The notes under the pieces were generated by a model that was not told the origin of the DNA, searched no databases, and saw only the letters and a list, made by a program, of their open reading frames with translations. DNA of 64,000 bases from Eurosta solidaginis (lineage: Eukaryota > Arthropoda > Insecta > Diptera > Tephritidae): contig NC_090322.1 in assembly GCF_040869045.1 (NCBI RefSeq), positions 187,673,477 through 187,737,476 on the forward strand. Reading direction: 5' to 3'. The translations under genes and the position numbers were made by a program. This document shows, piece by piece, positions 12,091-25,414 of the stretch; the stretch's first letter is position 1; each line of letters begins with the position of its first letter.

Positions 12091-15000
12091 AAGGTCGATA
12101 TTAGACAATAAGTAGAAACTTTTAGATTTCAGACAATGGGCACAACGAAAATATTTTGAAACATCTGGCTTTTTCAACAGAAATATCCATGTGATTTCTT
12201 TACATATTTGCACAGTTAATTTGTGCTATTGAATTGAGAAAAGCTGATATTAGACAATAAGTAGAAACTTCTAGATTTCAGACAATGGGCACAACGAAAA
12301 TATTTTGAAACATTTGGCTTTTTCAACAGTAAATTTCCATGTGATTAGCTTACATATTTGCACAGTTAATTTGTGCTGTTGAATTGAGAAAGGTTGATAT
12401 TAGACAATAAGTAGAAACTTTTAGATTTCAGACAATGGGCACAACGAAAATATTTTGAAACATTTGGCTTTTTCAACAGTAAATTTCCATGTGATTAGCT
12501 TACATATTTGCACAGTTAATTTGTGCTATTGAATTGAGGAAGGTTGATATTAGACAACAAGTAGAAACTTCTACATTTCAAGCAATGGGCACAACGGAAA
12601 TATTTTGAAACATTTGGCTTTTTCAACAGAAATTTCCATGCGATTTGTTTACATATTTGCACAGTTAATTTGTGCTATTGAATTGAGAAAGGTTGATATT
12701 AGACAATAAGTAGAAACTTCTAGATTTCAGGCAATGGGCACAACGAAAATATTTTGAAACATTTGGCTTTTTCAAAAGAAATTTCCATGTGATTTGTTTA
12801 CATATTTGCACAGTTAATTTGTGCTATTGAATTGAGAAAGGCTGATATTAGACAATAAGTAGAAACTTCTAGATTTCAGGCAATGGGCACAACGAAAATA
12901 TTTTGAAACATTTGGCTTTTTCAACAGAAATTTCCATGTGATTTGTTTACATATTTGCACAGTAAATTTGTGCTACTGAATTGAGAAAGGTTGATATTAG
13001 ACAACAAGTAGAAACTTCTAGATTTCAAGCAATGGGCACAACGAAAATATTTTGAAACATTTGGCTTTTTCAACAGTAAATTTCCATGTGATTAGCTTAC
13101 ATATTTCCACAGTTAATTTGTGCTATTGAATTGAGAAAGGTTGATATTAGATAATAAGTAGAAACTTTTAGATTTCAGGTAATGGGCACAACGAAAATAT
13201 TTTGAAACATTTGGCTTTTTCAACAGAAATTTCCATATGATTTGTTTACATATTTGCACAGTTAATTTGTGCTATTGAATTGAGAAAGGTTGATATTAGA
13301 CAATAAGTAGAAACTTCTAGATTTCAGGCAATGGGCACAACGAAAATATTTTGAAACATTTGGCTTTTTCAACAGTAAATTTCCATGTGATTTGTTTACA
13401 TATTTGCACAGTTAATTTGTGCTACTGAATTGAAAAAGGTTGATATTAGACAACAAGTAGCAACTTCTAGATTTCAAGCAATGGGCACAACGAAAATATT
13501 TTGAAACATTTGGCTTTTTCAACAGTAAATTTCCATGTGATTAGCTTACATATTTCCACAGTTAATTTGTGCTATTGAATTGAGAAAGGTTGATATTAGA
13601 CAATAAGTAGAAACTTCTAGATTTCAAGCAATGGGCACAACGAAAATATTTTGAAACATTTGGCTTTTTCAACAGTAAATTTCCATGTGATTTGTTTACA
13701 TATTTGCACAGTTAATTTGTGCTATTGAATTGAGAAAGGTTGATATTAGACAATAAGTAGAAACTTCTACATTTCAGGCAATGGGCACAACGGAAATATT
13801 TTGAAACATTTGGCTTTTTCAACAGAAATTTCCATGCGATTTGTTTACATATTTGCACAGTTAATTTGTGCTATTGAATTGAGAAAGGTTGATATTAGAC
13901 AATAAGTAGAAACTTCTAGATTTCAGGCAATGGGCACAACGAAAATATTTTGAAACATTTGGCTTTTTCAAAAGAAATTTCCATGTGATTTGTTTACATA
14001 TTTGCACAGTTAATTTGTGCTATTGAATTGAGAAAGGCTGATATTAGACAATAAGTAGAAACTTCTAGATTTCAGGCAATGGGCACAACGAAAATATTTT
14101 GAAACATTTGGTTTTTTCAACAGTAAATTTCCATGTGATTTGTTTACATATTTGCACAGTTAATTTGTGCTATTGAATTGAGAAAGGTTGATATTAGACA
14201 ATAAGTAGAAACTTCTAGATTTCAAGCAATGGGCACAACGAAAATATTTTGAAACATTTGGCTTTTCAACAGTAAATTTCCATTTGATTTGTTTACATAT
14301 CTGCATAGTTAATTTGTGCTACTGAATTGAGAAAGGCTGATATTAGACAATAAGTATAAACTTCAAGCTTTCAAGCAATGGGCACAACGAAAATATTTTG
14401 AAACACTTGGCTTTTCCAACAGTAAATTTTCATGTGATTTGTTTACATATTTGCACAATTAATTTGTGCTATTGAATTGAGAAAGGTTGATATTTGTACA
14501 ATAAGTAGAAACTTCTAGATTTCAGGCAATGGGCACAACGTAAATATTTTGAAACAATTAACTTTGTCAAGAGTAAATTTCCATGTGATTTGTTTACATA
14601 TTTGCAGAGTGAATTTGTGCTATTGAATTGAAAAAGGTTGATATTTGTACAATAAGTAGAAAGTTCTAGATTTCAGGCAATGGGCACAACGAAAATATTT
14701 TGAAACATTTGGCTTTTTCAACAGAAATTTCCATGTGATTTGTTTACTTAATTGCACAGTTAATTTGTGCTATTGAATTGAGAAAGGTTGATATTAGACA
14801 ACAAGTAGAAACTTCTAGATTTCAAGCAATGGGCACAACGAAAATATTTTGAAACAGTTGGCTTTTTCAACAGTAAATTTCCATGTGATTAGCTTACATA
14901 TTTCCACAGTTAATTTGTGCTATTGAATTGAGAAAGGTTGATATTAGACAATAAGTAGAAACTTCTAGATTTAAGGCAATGGGCACAACGAAAGTATTTT

Positions 15001-18000
15001 GAAACATTTGGCTTTTTCAACAGTAAATTGCCATGTGATTAGCTTACATATTTGCACAGTTAATTTGTGCTATTGAATTGAGAAAGGTTGATATTAGACA
15101 ATAAGTAGAAACTTCCAGATTTCAAGCAATGGGCACAACGAAAATATTTTGAAACATTTGGCTTTTTCAACAGTAAATTGCCATGTGATTAGCTTACATA
15201 TTTGCACAGTTAATTTGTGCTATTGAATTGAGAAAGGTTGATATTAGACAATAAGTAGAAACTTCTAGATTTCAAGCAATGGGCACAACGAAAATATTTT
15301 GAAACATTTGGCTTTTTCAACAGAAATTTCCATGTGATTTGTTTACATATTTGCACAGTTAATTTGTGCTACTGAATTGAGAAAGGTTGATATTAGACAA
15401 CAAGTAGAAACTTCTAGATTTCAAGCAATGGGCACAACGAAAATATTTTGAAACATTTGGCTTTTTCAACAGTAAATTTCCATGTGATTAGCTTACATAT
15501 TTCCACAGTTAATTTGTGCTATTGAATTGAGAAAGGTTGATATTAGACAATAAGTAGAAACTTTTAGATTTCAGGCAATGGGCACAACGAAAATATTTTG
15601 AAACATTTGGCTTTTTCAACAGAAATTTCCATGTGATTTGTTTACATATTTGCACAGTTAATTTGTGATATTGAATTGAGAAAAGTTGATATTAGACAAT
15701 AAGTAGAAACTTCTAGATTTCAGGCAATGGGCACAACGAAAATATTTTGAAACATTTGGCTTTTTCAACAGTAAATTTCCATGTGATTTGTTTACATATT
15801 TGCACAGTTAATTTGTGCTACTGAATTGAGAAAGGTTGATATTAGACAACAAGTAGAAACTTCTAGATTTCAAGCAATGGGCACAACGAAAATATTTTGA
15901 AACATTTGGCTTTTTCAACAGTAAATTTCCATGTGATTAGCTTACATATTTCCACAGTTAATTTGTGCCATTGAATTGAGAAAGGTTGATATTAGACAAT
16001 AAGTAGAAACTTCTAGATTTCAAGCAATGGGCACAACGAAAATATTTTGAAACATTTGGCTTTTTCAACAGTAAATTTCCATTTGATTTGTTTACATATT
16101 TGCACAGTTAATTTGTGCTATTGAATTGAGAAAGGTTGATATTAGACAATAAGTAGAAACTTCTAGATTTCAGGCAATGGGCACAACGAAAATATTTTGA
16201 AACATTTGGCTTTTTCAACAGTAAATTTCCATATGATTTGTTTACATATTTGCACAGTTAATTTGTGCTACTGAATTGAGAAAGGTTGATGTTAGACAAC
16301 AAGTAGAAACTTCTAGATTTCAAGCAATGTGCACAACGAAAATATTTTGAAATATTTGGCTTTTTCAACAGTAAATTTTCATGTGATTTGTTTACATATT
16401 TGCACAGTTAATTTGTGCTATTGAATTGAGAAAGGTTGATATTAGACAATAAGTAGAAGCTTCTACATTTCAGGCAATGGGCACAACGAAAATATTTTGA
16501 AACATTTGGCTTTTTCAACAGAAATTTCCATGTGATTTGTTTACATATTTGCACAGTTAATTTGTGCTATTGAATTGAGAAAGGTTGATATTAGACAACA
16601 AGTAGAAACTTCTACATTTCAAGCAATGGGCACAACGAAAATATTTTGAAACATTTGGCTTTTTCAACAGAAATTTCCATGTGATTTGTTTACATATTTG
16701 CACAGTTAATTTGTGCTATTGAATTGAGAAAGGTTGATATTAGACAATAAGTAGAAGCTTCTAGATTTCAGACAATGGGCACAACGAAAATATTTTGAAA
16801 CATTTGGCTTTTTCAACAGAAATTTCCATGTGATTTGTTTACATATTTGCACAGTTAATTTGTGCTATTGAATTGAGAAAGGTTGATATTAGACAATAAG
16901 TAGAGACTTTTAGATTTCAGACAATGGGCACAACGAAAATATTTTGAAACATTTGGCTTTTTCAACAGAAATTTCCATGTGATTTATTATATATTTGCAC
17001 AGTTAATTTGTGCTATTGAATTGAGAAAAGCTGATATTAGACAATAAGTAGAAACTTCTAGATTTCAGACAATGGGCACAACGAAAATATTTGAAACATT
17101 TGGCTTTTTCAACAGTAAATTTCCATGTGATTAGCTTACATATTTGCACCGGTAATTTGTGCTATTGAATTGAGAAAGGTTGATATTAGACAATAAGTAA
17201 AAACTTTTAGATTTCAGGCAATGGGCACAACGAAAATATTTTGAAACATTTGGCTTTTTCAACAGAAATTTCCATGTGATTTGTTTACATATTTGCACAA
17301 TTAATTTGTGCTATTGAATTGAGAAAGGTTGATATTAGACAATAAGTAGAAACTTCTAGATTTCAGGCAATGGGCACACCGAAAATATTTTGGCTTTTTA
17401 ACAGTAAATTTCCATGTGATTAGCTTACATATTTGCACAGTTAATTTGTGCTATTGAATTGAGAAAGGTTGATATTAGACAATAAGTAGAAACTTCTAGA
17501 TTTCAGGCAATGGGCACAACGAAAGTATTTTGAAACATTTGGCTTTTTCAACAGTAAATTTCCATGTGACTAGCTTACATATTTGCACAGTTAATTTGTG
17601 CTATTGAATTGAGAAAGGTTGATATTAGACAATAAGTAGAAACTTCTAGATTTCAGGCAATGGGCACAACGAAAGTATTTTGAAACATTTGGCTTTTTCA
17701 ACAGTAAATTTCCATGTGATTAGCTTACATATTTGCACAGTTAATTTGTGCTATTGAATTGAGAAAGGTTTATATTAGACAATAAGTAGAAACTTCCAGA
17801 TTTCAGGCAATGGGCACAACGAAAGTATTTTGAAACATTTGGCTTTTTCAACAGTAAATTTCCATGTGATTAGCTTACATATTTGCACAGTTAATTTGTG
17901 CTATTGAATTGAGAAAGGTTGATATTAGACAATAAGTAGAAACTTCTAGATTTCAGGAAACGGGCACAACGAAAGTATTTTGAAACATTTGGCTTTTTCA

Positions 18001-20450
18001 ACAGTAAATTTTCATGTGATTAGCTTGCATATTTGCACAGTTAATTTGTGCTATTGAATTGAGAAAGGTTGATATTAGACAATACGTAGAAACTTCTAGA
18101 TTTCAGGCAATGGGCACAAAGAAAATATTTTGAAACATTTGGCTTTTTCAACAGAAATTTCCATGTGATTTGTTTACATATTTGCACAGTTAATTTGTGC
18201 TATTGAATTGAGAAAGGTTGATATTAGACAATAAGTAGAAACTTTTAGATTTCAGGCAATGGGCACAACGAAAATATTTTGAAACATTTGTCTTTTTCAA
18301 CAGTAAATTTCCATGTGATTTGTTTACATATTTGCACAGTTAATTTGTGCTATTGAATTGAGAAAGGTTGATATTAGACAATAAGTAGAAACTTCTAGAT
18401 TTCAGGCAATGGGCACAAAGAAAATATTTTGAAACATTTGGCTTTTTCAACAGAAATTTCCATGTGATTTGTTTACATATTTGCACAGTTAATTTGTGCT
18501 ATTGAATTGAGAAAGGTTGATATTAGACAATAAGTAGAAACTTCTAGATTTCAGGCAATGGGCACAACGAAAATATTTTGAAACATTTGGCTTTTCCAAC
18601 AGAAATTTCCATGTGATTTGTTTACATATTTGCACAGTTAATTTGTGCTATTGAATTGAGAAAGGTTGATATTAGACAATAAGTAGAAACTTCTAGATTT
18701 CAGGCAATGGGCACAACGAAAATATTTTGAAACATTTGGCTTTTTCAACATAAATTTCCATGTGATTTGTTTACATATTTGCACAGTTAATTTGTGCTAT
18801 TGAATTGAGAAAGGTTGATATTAGACAATAAGTAGAAACTTCTAGATTTCAGGCAATGGGCACAACGAAAATATTTTGAAACATTTGGCTTTTTCAACAG
18901 TTAATTTCCATGTGATTTGTTTACATATTTGCACAGTTAATTTGTGCTATTGAATTGAGAAAGGTTGATATTAGACAACAGGTAGAAACTTCTACATTTC
19001 AAGCAATGGGCACAACGAAAATATTTTGAAACATTTGGCTTTTTCAACAGAAATTTCCATGTGATTTGTTTACATATTTGCACAGTTAATTTGTGCTATT
19101 GAATTGAGAAAGGTTGATATTAGACAATAAGTAGAAGCTTCTAGATTTCAGACAATGGGCACAACGAAAATATTTTGAAACATTTGGCTTTTTCAACAGA
19201 AATTTCCATGTGATTTGTTTACATATTTGCACAGTTAATTTGTGCTATTGATTTGAGAAAGGTTGATATTAGACAATAAGTAGAAACTTTTAGATTTCAG
19301 ACAATGGGCACAAGGAAAATATTTTGAAACATTTGGCTTTTTCAACAGAAATTTCCATGTGATTTGTTATATATTTGCACAGTTAATTTGTGCTATTGAA
19401 TTGAGAAAAGCTGATATTAGACAATAAGTAGAAACTTCTAGATTTCAGGCAATGGGCACAACGAAAATATTTGAAACATTTGGTTTTTTCAACAGTAAAT
19501 TTCCATGTGATTAGCTTACATATTTGCACAGTTAATTTGTGCTATTGAATTGAGAAAGGTTGATATTAGACAATAAGTAGAAACTTTTAGATGTCAGGCA
19601 ATGGGCACAACGAAAATATTTTGAAACATTTGGCTTTTTCAACAGAAATTTCCATGTAATTTGTTTACATATTTGCACAGTTAATTTGTGCTATTGAATT
19701 GAGAAAGGTTGATATTAGACAATAAGTAGAAACTTCTAGATTTCAAGCAATGGGCACACCGAAAATATTTTGGCTTTTTTAACAGTAAATTTCCATGTGA
19801 TTAGCTTACATATTTGCACAGTTAATTTGTGCTATTGAATTGAGAAAGGTTGATATTAGACAATAAGTAGAAACTTCTAGATTTCAGGAAATGGGCACAA
19901 CGAAAGTATTTTGAAACATTTGGCTTTTTCAACAGTAAATTTCCATGTGATTAGCTTACATATTTGCACAGTTAATTTGTGCTATTGAATTGAGAAAGGT
20001 TGATATTAGACAATAAGTAGAAACTTCTAGATTTCAGGAAATGGGCACAACGAAAGTATTTTGAAACATTTGGCTTTTTCAACAGTAAATTTTCATGTGA
20101 TTAGCTTGCATATTTGCACAGTTAATTTGTGCTATTGAATTGAGAAAGGTTGATATTAGACAATAAGTAGAAACTTCTAGATTTCAGGCAATGGGCACAA
20201 CGTAAATATTTTGAAACATGTGGCTTTGTCAACAGTAAATTGCCATGTGATTAGCTTACATATTTGCACAGTTAATTTGTGCTATTGAATTGAAAAAGGT
20301 TGATATTTGTACAATAAGTAGAAAGTTCTAGATTTCAGGCAATGGGCACAACGAAAATGTTTTGAAACATTTGGCTTTTTCAACAGAAATTTCCATGTGA
20401 TTTGTTTACATATTTGCACAGTTAATTTGTGCTATTGAATTGAGAAAGGT
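12091..20450 (+). repeat. Satellite higher-order block, copy 2
   Basis: Second copy of the block that starts at 286, uninterrupted by any transposon. Order and private variants match copy 1 throughout. It lacks two monomers present at about 9130-9430 of copy 1 (offset falls from 8958 to 8655) and has the aacgtaaat/aaatgttttg monomer pair once (about 20200) where copy 1 has it twice (11539, 11839). The right end is approximate, because past about 20450 the order resembles the copy-1 stretch starting near 9421 instead. Confidence 0.78.
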
Positions 20451-22089
20451 TGATATTAGACAATAAGTAGAAAGTTCTAGATTTCAGGCAATGGGCACAA
20501 CGAAAATATTTTGAAACATTTGGCTTTTTCAACAGTAAATTTCCATGTGATTTGTTTACATATTTGCACAGTTAATTTGTGCTATTGAATTGAGAAAGGT
20601 TGATATTAGACAATAAGTAGAAACTTTTAGATTTCAGGCAATGGGCACAACGAAAATATTTTGAAACATTTGGCTTTTTCAACAGAAATTTCCATGTGAT
20701 TTGTTTACATATTTGCACAGTTAATTTGTGCTATTGAATTGAGAAAGGTTGATATTAGACAATAAGTAGAAACTTCTAGATTTCAGGCAATGGGCACAAC
20801 GAAAATATTTTGAAACATTTGGCTTTTTCAACAGAAATTTCCATGTGATTTGTTTACATATTTGCACAGTTAATTTGTGCTATTGAATTGAGAAAGGTTG
20901 ATATTAGACAATAAGTAGAAACTTCTAGATTTCAGGCAATGGGCACAACGAAAATATTTTGAAACATTTGGCTTTTTCAACAGAAATTTCCATGTGATTT
21001 GTTTACATATTTGCACAGTTAATTTGTGCTATTGAATTGAGAAAGGTTGATATTAGACAATAAGTAGAAACTTCTAGATTTCAGGCAATGGGCACAACGA
21101 AAATATTTTGAAACATTTGGCTTTTTCAACAGAAATTTCCATGTGATTTGTTTACATATTTGCACAGTTAATTTGTGCTATTGAATTGAGAAAGGTTGAT
21201 ATTAGACAATAAGTAGAAACTTCTAGATTTCAGGCAATGGGCACAAAGAAAATATTTTGAAACATTTGGCTTTTTCAACAGAAATTTCCATGTGATTTGT
21301 TTACATATTTGCACAGTTAATTTGTGCTATTGAATTGAGAAAGGTTGATATTAGACAATAAGTAGAAACTTCTAGATTTCAGGCAATGGGCACAACGAAA
21401 ATATTTTGAAACATTTGGCTTTTTCAACAGAAATTTCCATGTGATTTGTTTACATATTTGCACAGTTAATTTGTGCTATTGAATTGAGAAAGGTTGATAT
21501 TAGACAATAAGTAGAAACTTCTAGATTTCAGGCAATGGGCACAAAGAAAATATTTTGAAACATTTGGCTTTTTCAACAGAAATTTCCATGTGATTTGTTT
21601 ACATATTTGCACAGTTAATTTGTGCTATTGAATTGAGAAAGGTTGATATTAGACAATAAGTAGAAACTTCTAGATTTCAGGCAATGGGCACAAAGAAAAT
21701 ATTTTGAAACATTTGGCTTTTTCAACAGAAATTTCCATGTGATTTGTTTACATATTTGCACAGTTAATTTGTGCTATTGAATTGAGAAAGGTTGATATTA
21801 GACAATAAGTAGAAACTTCTAGATTTCAGGCAATGGGCACAACGAAAATATTTTGAAACATTTGGCTTTTTCAACAGAAATTTCCATGTGATTTGTTTAC
21901 ATATTTGCACAGTTAATTTGTGCTATTGAATTGAGAAAGGTTGATATTAGACAATAAGCAGAAACTTCTAGATTTCAGGCAATGGGCACAACGAAAATGT
22001 TTGAAACATTTGGCTTTTTCAACAGTAAATTTCCATGTGATTTGTTTACATACTTGCACAGTTAATTTGTGCTATTGAATTGAGAAAGG

Positions 22090-23600
22090 TTGATATTAGA
22101 CAACAAGTAGAAACTTCTACATTTCAAGCAATGGGCACAACGAAAATATTTTGAAACATTTGGCTTTTTCAACAGAAATTTCCATGTGATTTGTTTACAT
22201 ATTTGCACAGTTAATTTGTGCTATTGAATTGAGAAAGGTTGATATTAGACAATAAGTAGAAGCTTCTAGATTTCAGACAATGGGCACAACGAAAATATTT
22301 TGAAACATTTGGCTTTTTCAACAGAAATTTCCATGTGATTTGTTTACATATTTGCACAGTTAATTTGTGCTATTGAATTGAGAAAGGTTGATATTAGACA
22401 ATAAGTAGAAACTTTTAGATTTCAGACAATGGGCACAACGAAAATATTTTGAAACATTTGGCTTTTTCAACAGAAATTTCCATGTGATTTGTTATATATT
22501 TGCACAGTTAATTTGTGCTATTGAATTGAGAAAAGCTGATATTAGACAATAAGTAGAAACTTCTAGATTTCAGACAATGGGCACAACGAAAATATTTGAA
22601 ACATTTGGCTTTTTCAACAGTAAATTTCCATGTGATTAGCTTACATATTTGCACAGTTAATTTGTGCTATTGAATTGAGAAAGGTTGATATTAGACAATA
22701 AGTAGAAACTTTTAGATTTCAGGCAATGGGCACAACGAAAATATTTTGAAACATTTGGCTTTTTCAACAGAAATTTCCATGTGACTTGTTTACATATTTG
22801 CACAGTTAATTTGTGCTATTGAATTGAGAAAGGTTGATATTAGACAATAAGTAGAAACTTTTAGATTTCAGGCAATGGGCACAACGAAAATATTTTGAAA
22901 CATTTGGCTTTTTTAACAGTAAATTTCCATGTGATTAGCTTACATATTTGCACAGTTAATTTGTGCTATTGAATTGAGAAAGGTTGATATTAGACAATAA
23001 GTAGAAACTTCTAGATTTCAGGCAATGGGCACAACGAAAGTATTTTGAAACATTTGGCTTTTTCAACAGTAAATTTCCATGTGATTAGCTTACATATTTG
23101 CACAGTTAATTTGTGCTATTGAATTGAGAAAGGTTGATATTAGACAATAAGTAGAAACTTCTAGATTTCAGGCAATGGGCACAACGAAAGTATTTTGAAA
23201 CATTTGGCTTTTTCAACAGTAAATTTCCATGTGATTAGCTTACATATTTGCACAGTTAATTTGTGCTATTGAATTGAGAAAGGTTGATATTAGACAATAA
23301 GTAGAAACTTCTAGATTTCATGCAATGGGCACAACGAAAGTATTTTGAAACATTTGGCTTTTTCAACAGTAAATTTCCATGTGATTAGCTTACATATTTG
23401 CACAGTTAATTTGTGCTATTGAATTGAGAAAGGTTGATATTAGACAATAAGTAGAAACTTCTAGATTTCAGGCAATGGGCACAACGTAAATATTTTGAAA
23501 CATGTGGGTTTGTCAAGAGTAAATTTCCGTGTGATTTGTTTACATATTTGCAGAGTGAATTTGTGCTATTGAATTGAAAAAGGTTGATATTTGTACAATA
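22090..23600 (+). repeat. Further partial copy of an inner satellite module
   Basis: A module marked in order by the acaacaagtag/cttctacattt unit, gaagcttctagatttcagac, the gttatatattt unit and then several gaaagtatttt units occurs about five times. The gaagcttct marker lies at 7797, 10480, 16754, 19134 and 22259. This last copy ends with the same catgtgg/tgtcaagagtaaat unit seen near 9161. The copies at 16754 and 19134 are the counterparts of 7797 and 10480 within the larger block; 22259 is an extra one. Confidence 0.7.
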
Positions 23601-24495
23601 AGTAGAAAGTTCTAGATTTCAGGCAATGGGCACAACGAAAATATTTTGAAACATTTGGCTTTTTCAACAGAAATTTCCATGTGATTTGTTTACATATTTG
23701 CACAGTTAATTTGTGCTATTGAATTGAGAAAGGTTGATATTAGACAATAAGTAGAAACTTCTAGATTTCAGGCAATGGGCACAACGAAAATATTTTGAAA
23801 CATTTGGCTTTTTCAACAGAAATTTCCATGTGATTTGTTTACATATTTGCACAGTTAATTTGTGCTATTGAATTGAGAAAGGTTGATATTAGACAATAAG
23901 TAGAAACTTCTAGATTTCAGGCAATGGGCACAACGAAAATATTTTGAAACATTTGGCTTTTTCAACAGAAATTTCCATGTGATTTGTTTACATATTTGCA
24001 CAGTTAATTTGTGCTATTGAATTGAGAAAGGTTGATATTAGACAATAAGTAGAAACTTCTAGATTTCAGGCAATGGGCATAAAGAAAATATTTTGAAACA
24101 TTTGGCTTTTTCAACAGAAATTTCCATGTGATTTGTTTACATATTTGCACAGTTAATTTGTGCTATTGAATTGAGAAAGGTTGATATTAGACAATAAGTA
24201 GAAACTTCTAGATTTCAGGCAATGGGCACAACGAAAATATTTTGAAACATTTGGCTTTTTCAACAGAAATTTCCATCTGATTTGTTTACATATTTGCACA
24301 GTTAATTTGTGCTATTGAATTAAGAAAGGCTGATATTAGACAATAAGTAGAAACTTCTAGATTTCAGGCAATGGGAACAACGAAAATGTTTTGAAACATT
24401 TGGCTTTTTCAACAGTAAATTTCCATGTGATTTGTTTACATATTTGCACAGTTAATTTGTGCTATTGAATTGAGAAAGGTTGATATTAGACAATA

Positions 24496-24500
24496 AGTAG
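24496..24500. repeat. Target-site duplication of the BEL composite (mate at 32526-32530)
   Basis: AGTAG precedes the first LTR base and is repeated directly after the last base of the inverted LTR at 32525. Both copies come from the same position of the satellite monomer (ataagtag-aaa). This is a 5-bp duplication of the size typical for BEL/Pao integrase. It implies that everything between is one inserted unit. Confidence 0.82.
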
Positions 24501-25047
24501 TGTAGTATACAATGATTTCACAAAATTTATTTGTAACATGAAGTATTGAAATATTAACTATTTTTAAGATACTTACCTTTTGCTAAAAATACTTACCTAA
24601 TGAAATATTAACTATTTTTAAGATACTTACGTTTGCTAATATACCAACCTTTTGCAAAAATACTTAGCTAATGAAATACCCTGCAAATGTGTTAAAATAC
24701 TTACCTTAATGAACCACCCTCTTAACAAAGAATTTATAAATTTTTGTGTATTGTAAGTACCGTGCACTCAACTTTGTACATTCCTTTTACATACATACGA
24801 ACATATAAATAGTTACCGTTTCCTAGCTGCGCAGGAGGCTGAAAATTTTACGGCTTAATATGTAAGTTTAGTTCGCTAATTACCGTCGATCGATCCGCCA
24901 CTATTCGCAGAATATTTAGTGCTTGTGAAAGTTCAGTGAATTTCTTTAAAATAAAGTTGTATTATATTTGGTGAAGGAAGTGCCGTGGTTTTTATTTGGA
25001 AGGAAGATTATTGAAGTTCCCTACCCATATACCCTGAATCTTATCCA
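24501..25047 (+). repeat. 5' LTR of the BEL composite, first 39 bases missing
   Basis: 547 bases starting TGTAGTATAC and ending CCA. The other two copies carry 39 further bases at the start (TGTTGAAGAC…). A deletion between the TGT at the true end and the TGTAG at position 40 would leave the flanking AGTAG intact, as seen. TATA-like box TATAAAT at 24804-24810; polyadenylation signal AATAAA at 24950-24955. It differs from the second LTR only at one base (tacttagc for tacttacc near 24665). Confidence 0.92.
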
Positions 25048-25066
25048 TGGTCCTTCGAGCCGGATT
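25048..25066 (+). promoter_or_regulatory. Primer-binding site, tRNA-Tyr type
   Basis: TGGTCCTTCGAGCCGGATT directly abuts the LTR. Its complement ends TCGAAGGACCA, which matches the acceptor stem and CCA end of the eukaryotic tRNA-Tyr as I know it. The second BEL element in this window has nearly the same site at 37244, supporting the assignment. The tRNA identity is from general knowledge, not a search. Confidence 0.75.
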
Positions 25067-25414
25067 GTAGATCTGCAATTTCGGCAGAGAAGTATTTATG
25101 TTGCGTCAACAGGATCAAACGAACTTTCGCTTGATGAACTTCCTCTTGGGTTAGCGTGATCGTTTTCAAAGTATCAAGACCTTGTGCTCTGTGTATAAAA
25201 CGGTACATATAAGCAACGACTCGTAGAGCTCTTGAGTAGGAAGAAAAGCGTTCGAGTAGATCAGGCACATCTACAGCATGAAATGCATGGGTGCGCTTTT
25301 GTTCCGGTGGAGTAGGGGTTTGTGTCACTGGTTTCGGCCAGGACGTTGGGGATTTGGCCAACCACTCTGGCCCCTTCCACCAAAGGGAGCATTCGGCTAG
25401 ATCCTTGGGTGTAC
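25066..25414 (-). repeat. Inverted duplicate of a pol segment (source 27422-27770)
   Basis: 349 bases that are the reverse complement of 27422-27770, the stretch between RNase H and integrase. I saw one base difference inside (ggttagcg against the complement of cgctaatcc). It lies where the leader and gag should begin, directly after the primer-binding site. Read on the minus strand it still encodes the corresponding pol peptide (…[15 protein letters not shown]…), so the antisense ORF here is not a separate gene. Confidence 0.92.

Larger units (their letters stand above)
3628..24500 (+). repeat. 149-150 bp satellite array, main left segment
   Basis: About 140 monomers continuing the same strand and phase. 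Several variant types alternate: ataagtag or acaagtag at the unit start; gatttgtttac or gattagcttac in the middle; cttctagatttc, cttttagatttc or cttctacatttc; and a minor type with tatttgtacaataag plus aagttctag. Some units are shortened, such as those lacking gaaacattt near 8425, 11106, 17383 and 19763 and those with gttatatattt near 8026 and 22490. There are no genes; ORFs crossing this region are accidental. The array ends at 24500 where a BEL LTR is inserted. Confidence 0.97.

Noticed and set aside
1..24500. CRISPR-like array of regular repeats
   Set aside because: The repeats are contiguous 149-150 bp monomers with no unique spacers, and no cas genes are present. This is eukaryotic satellite DNA.
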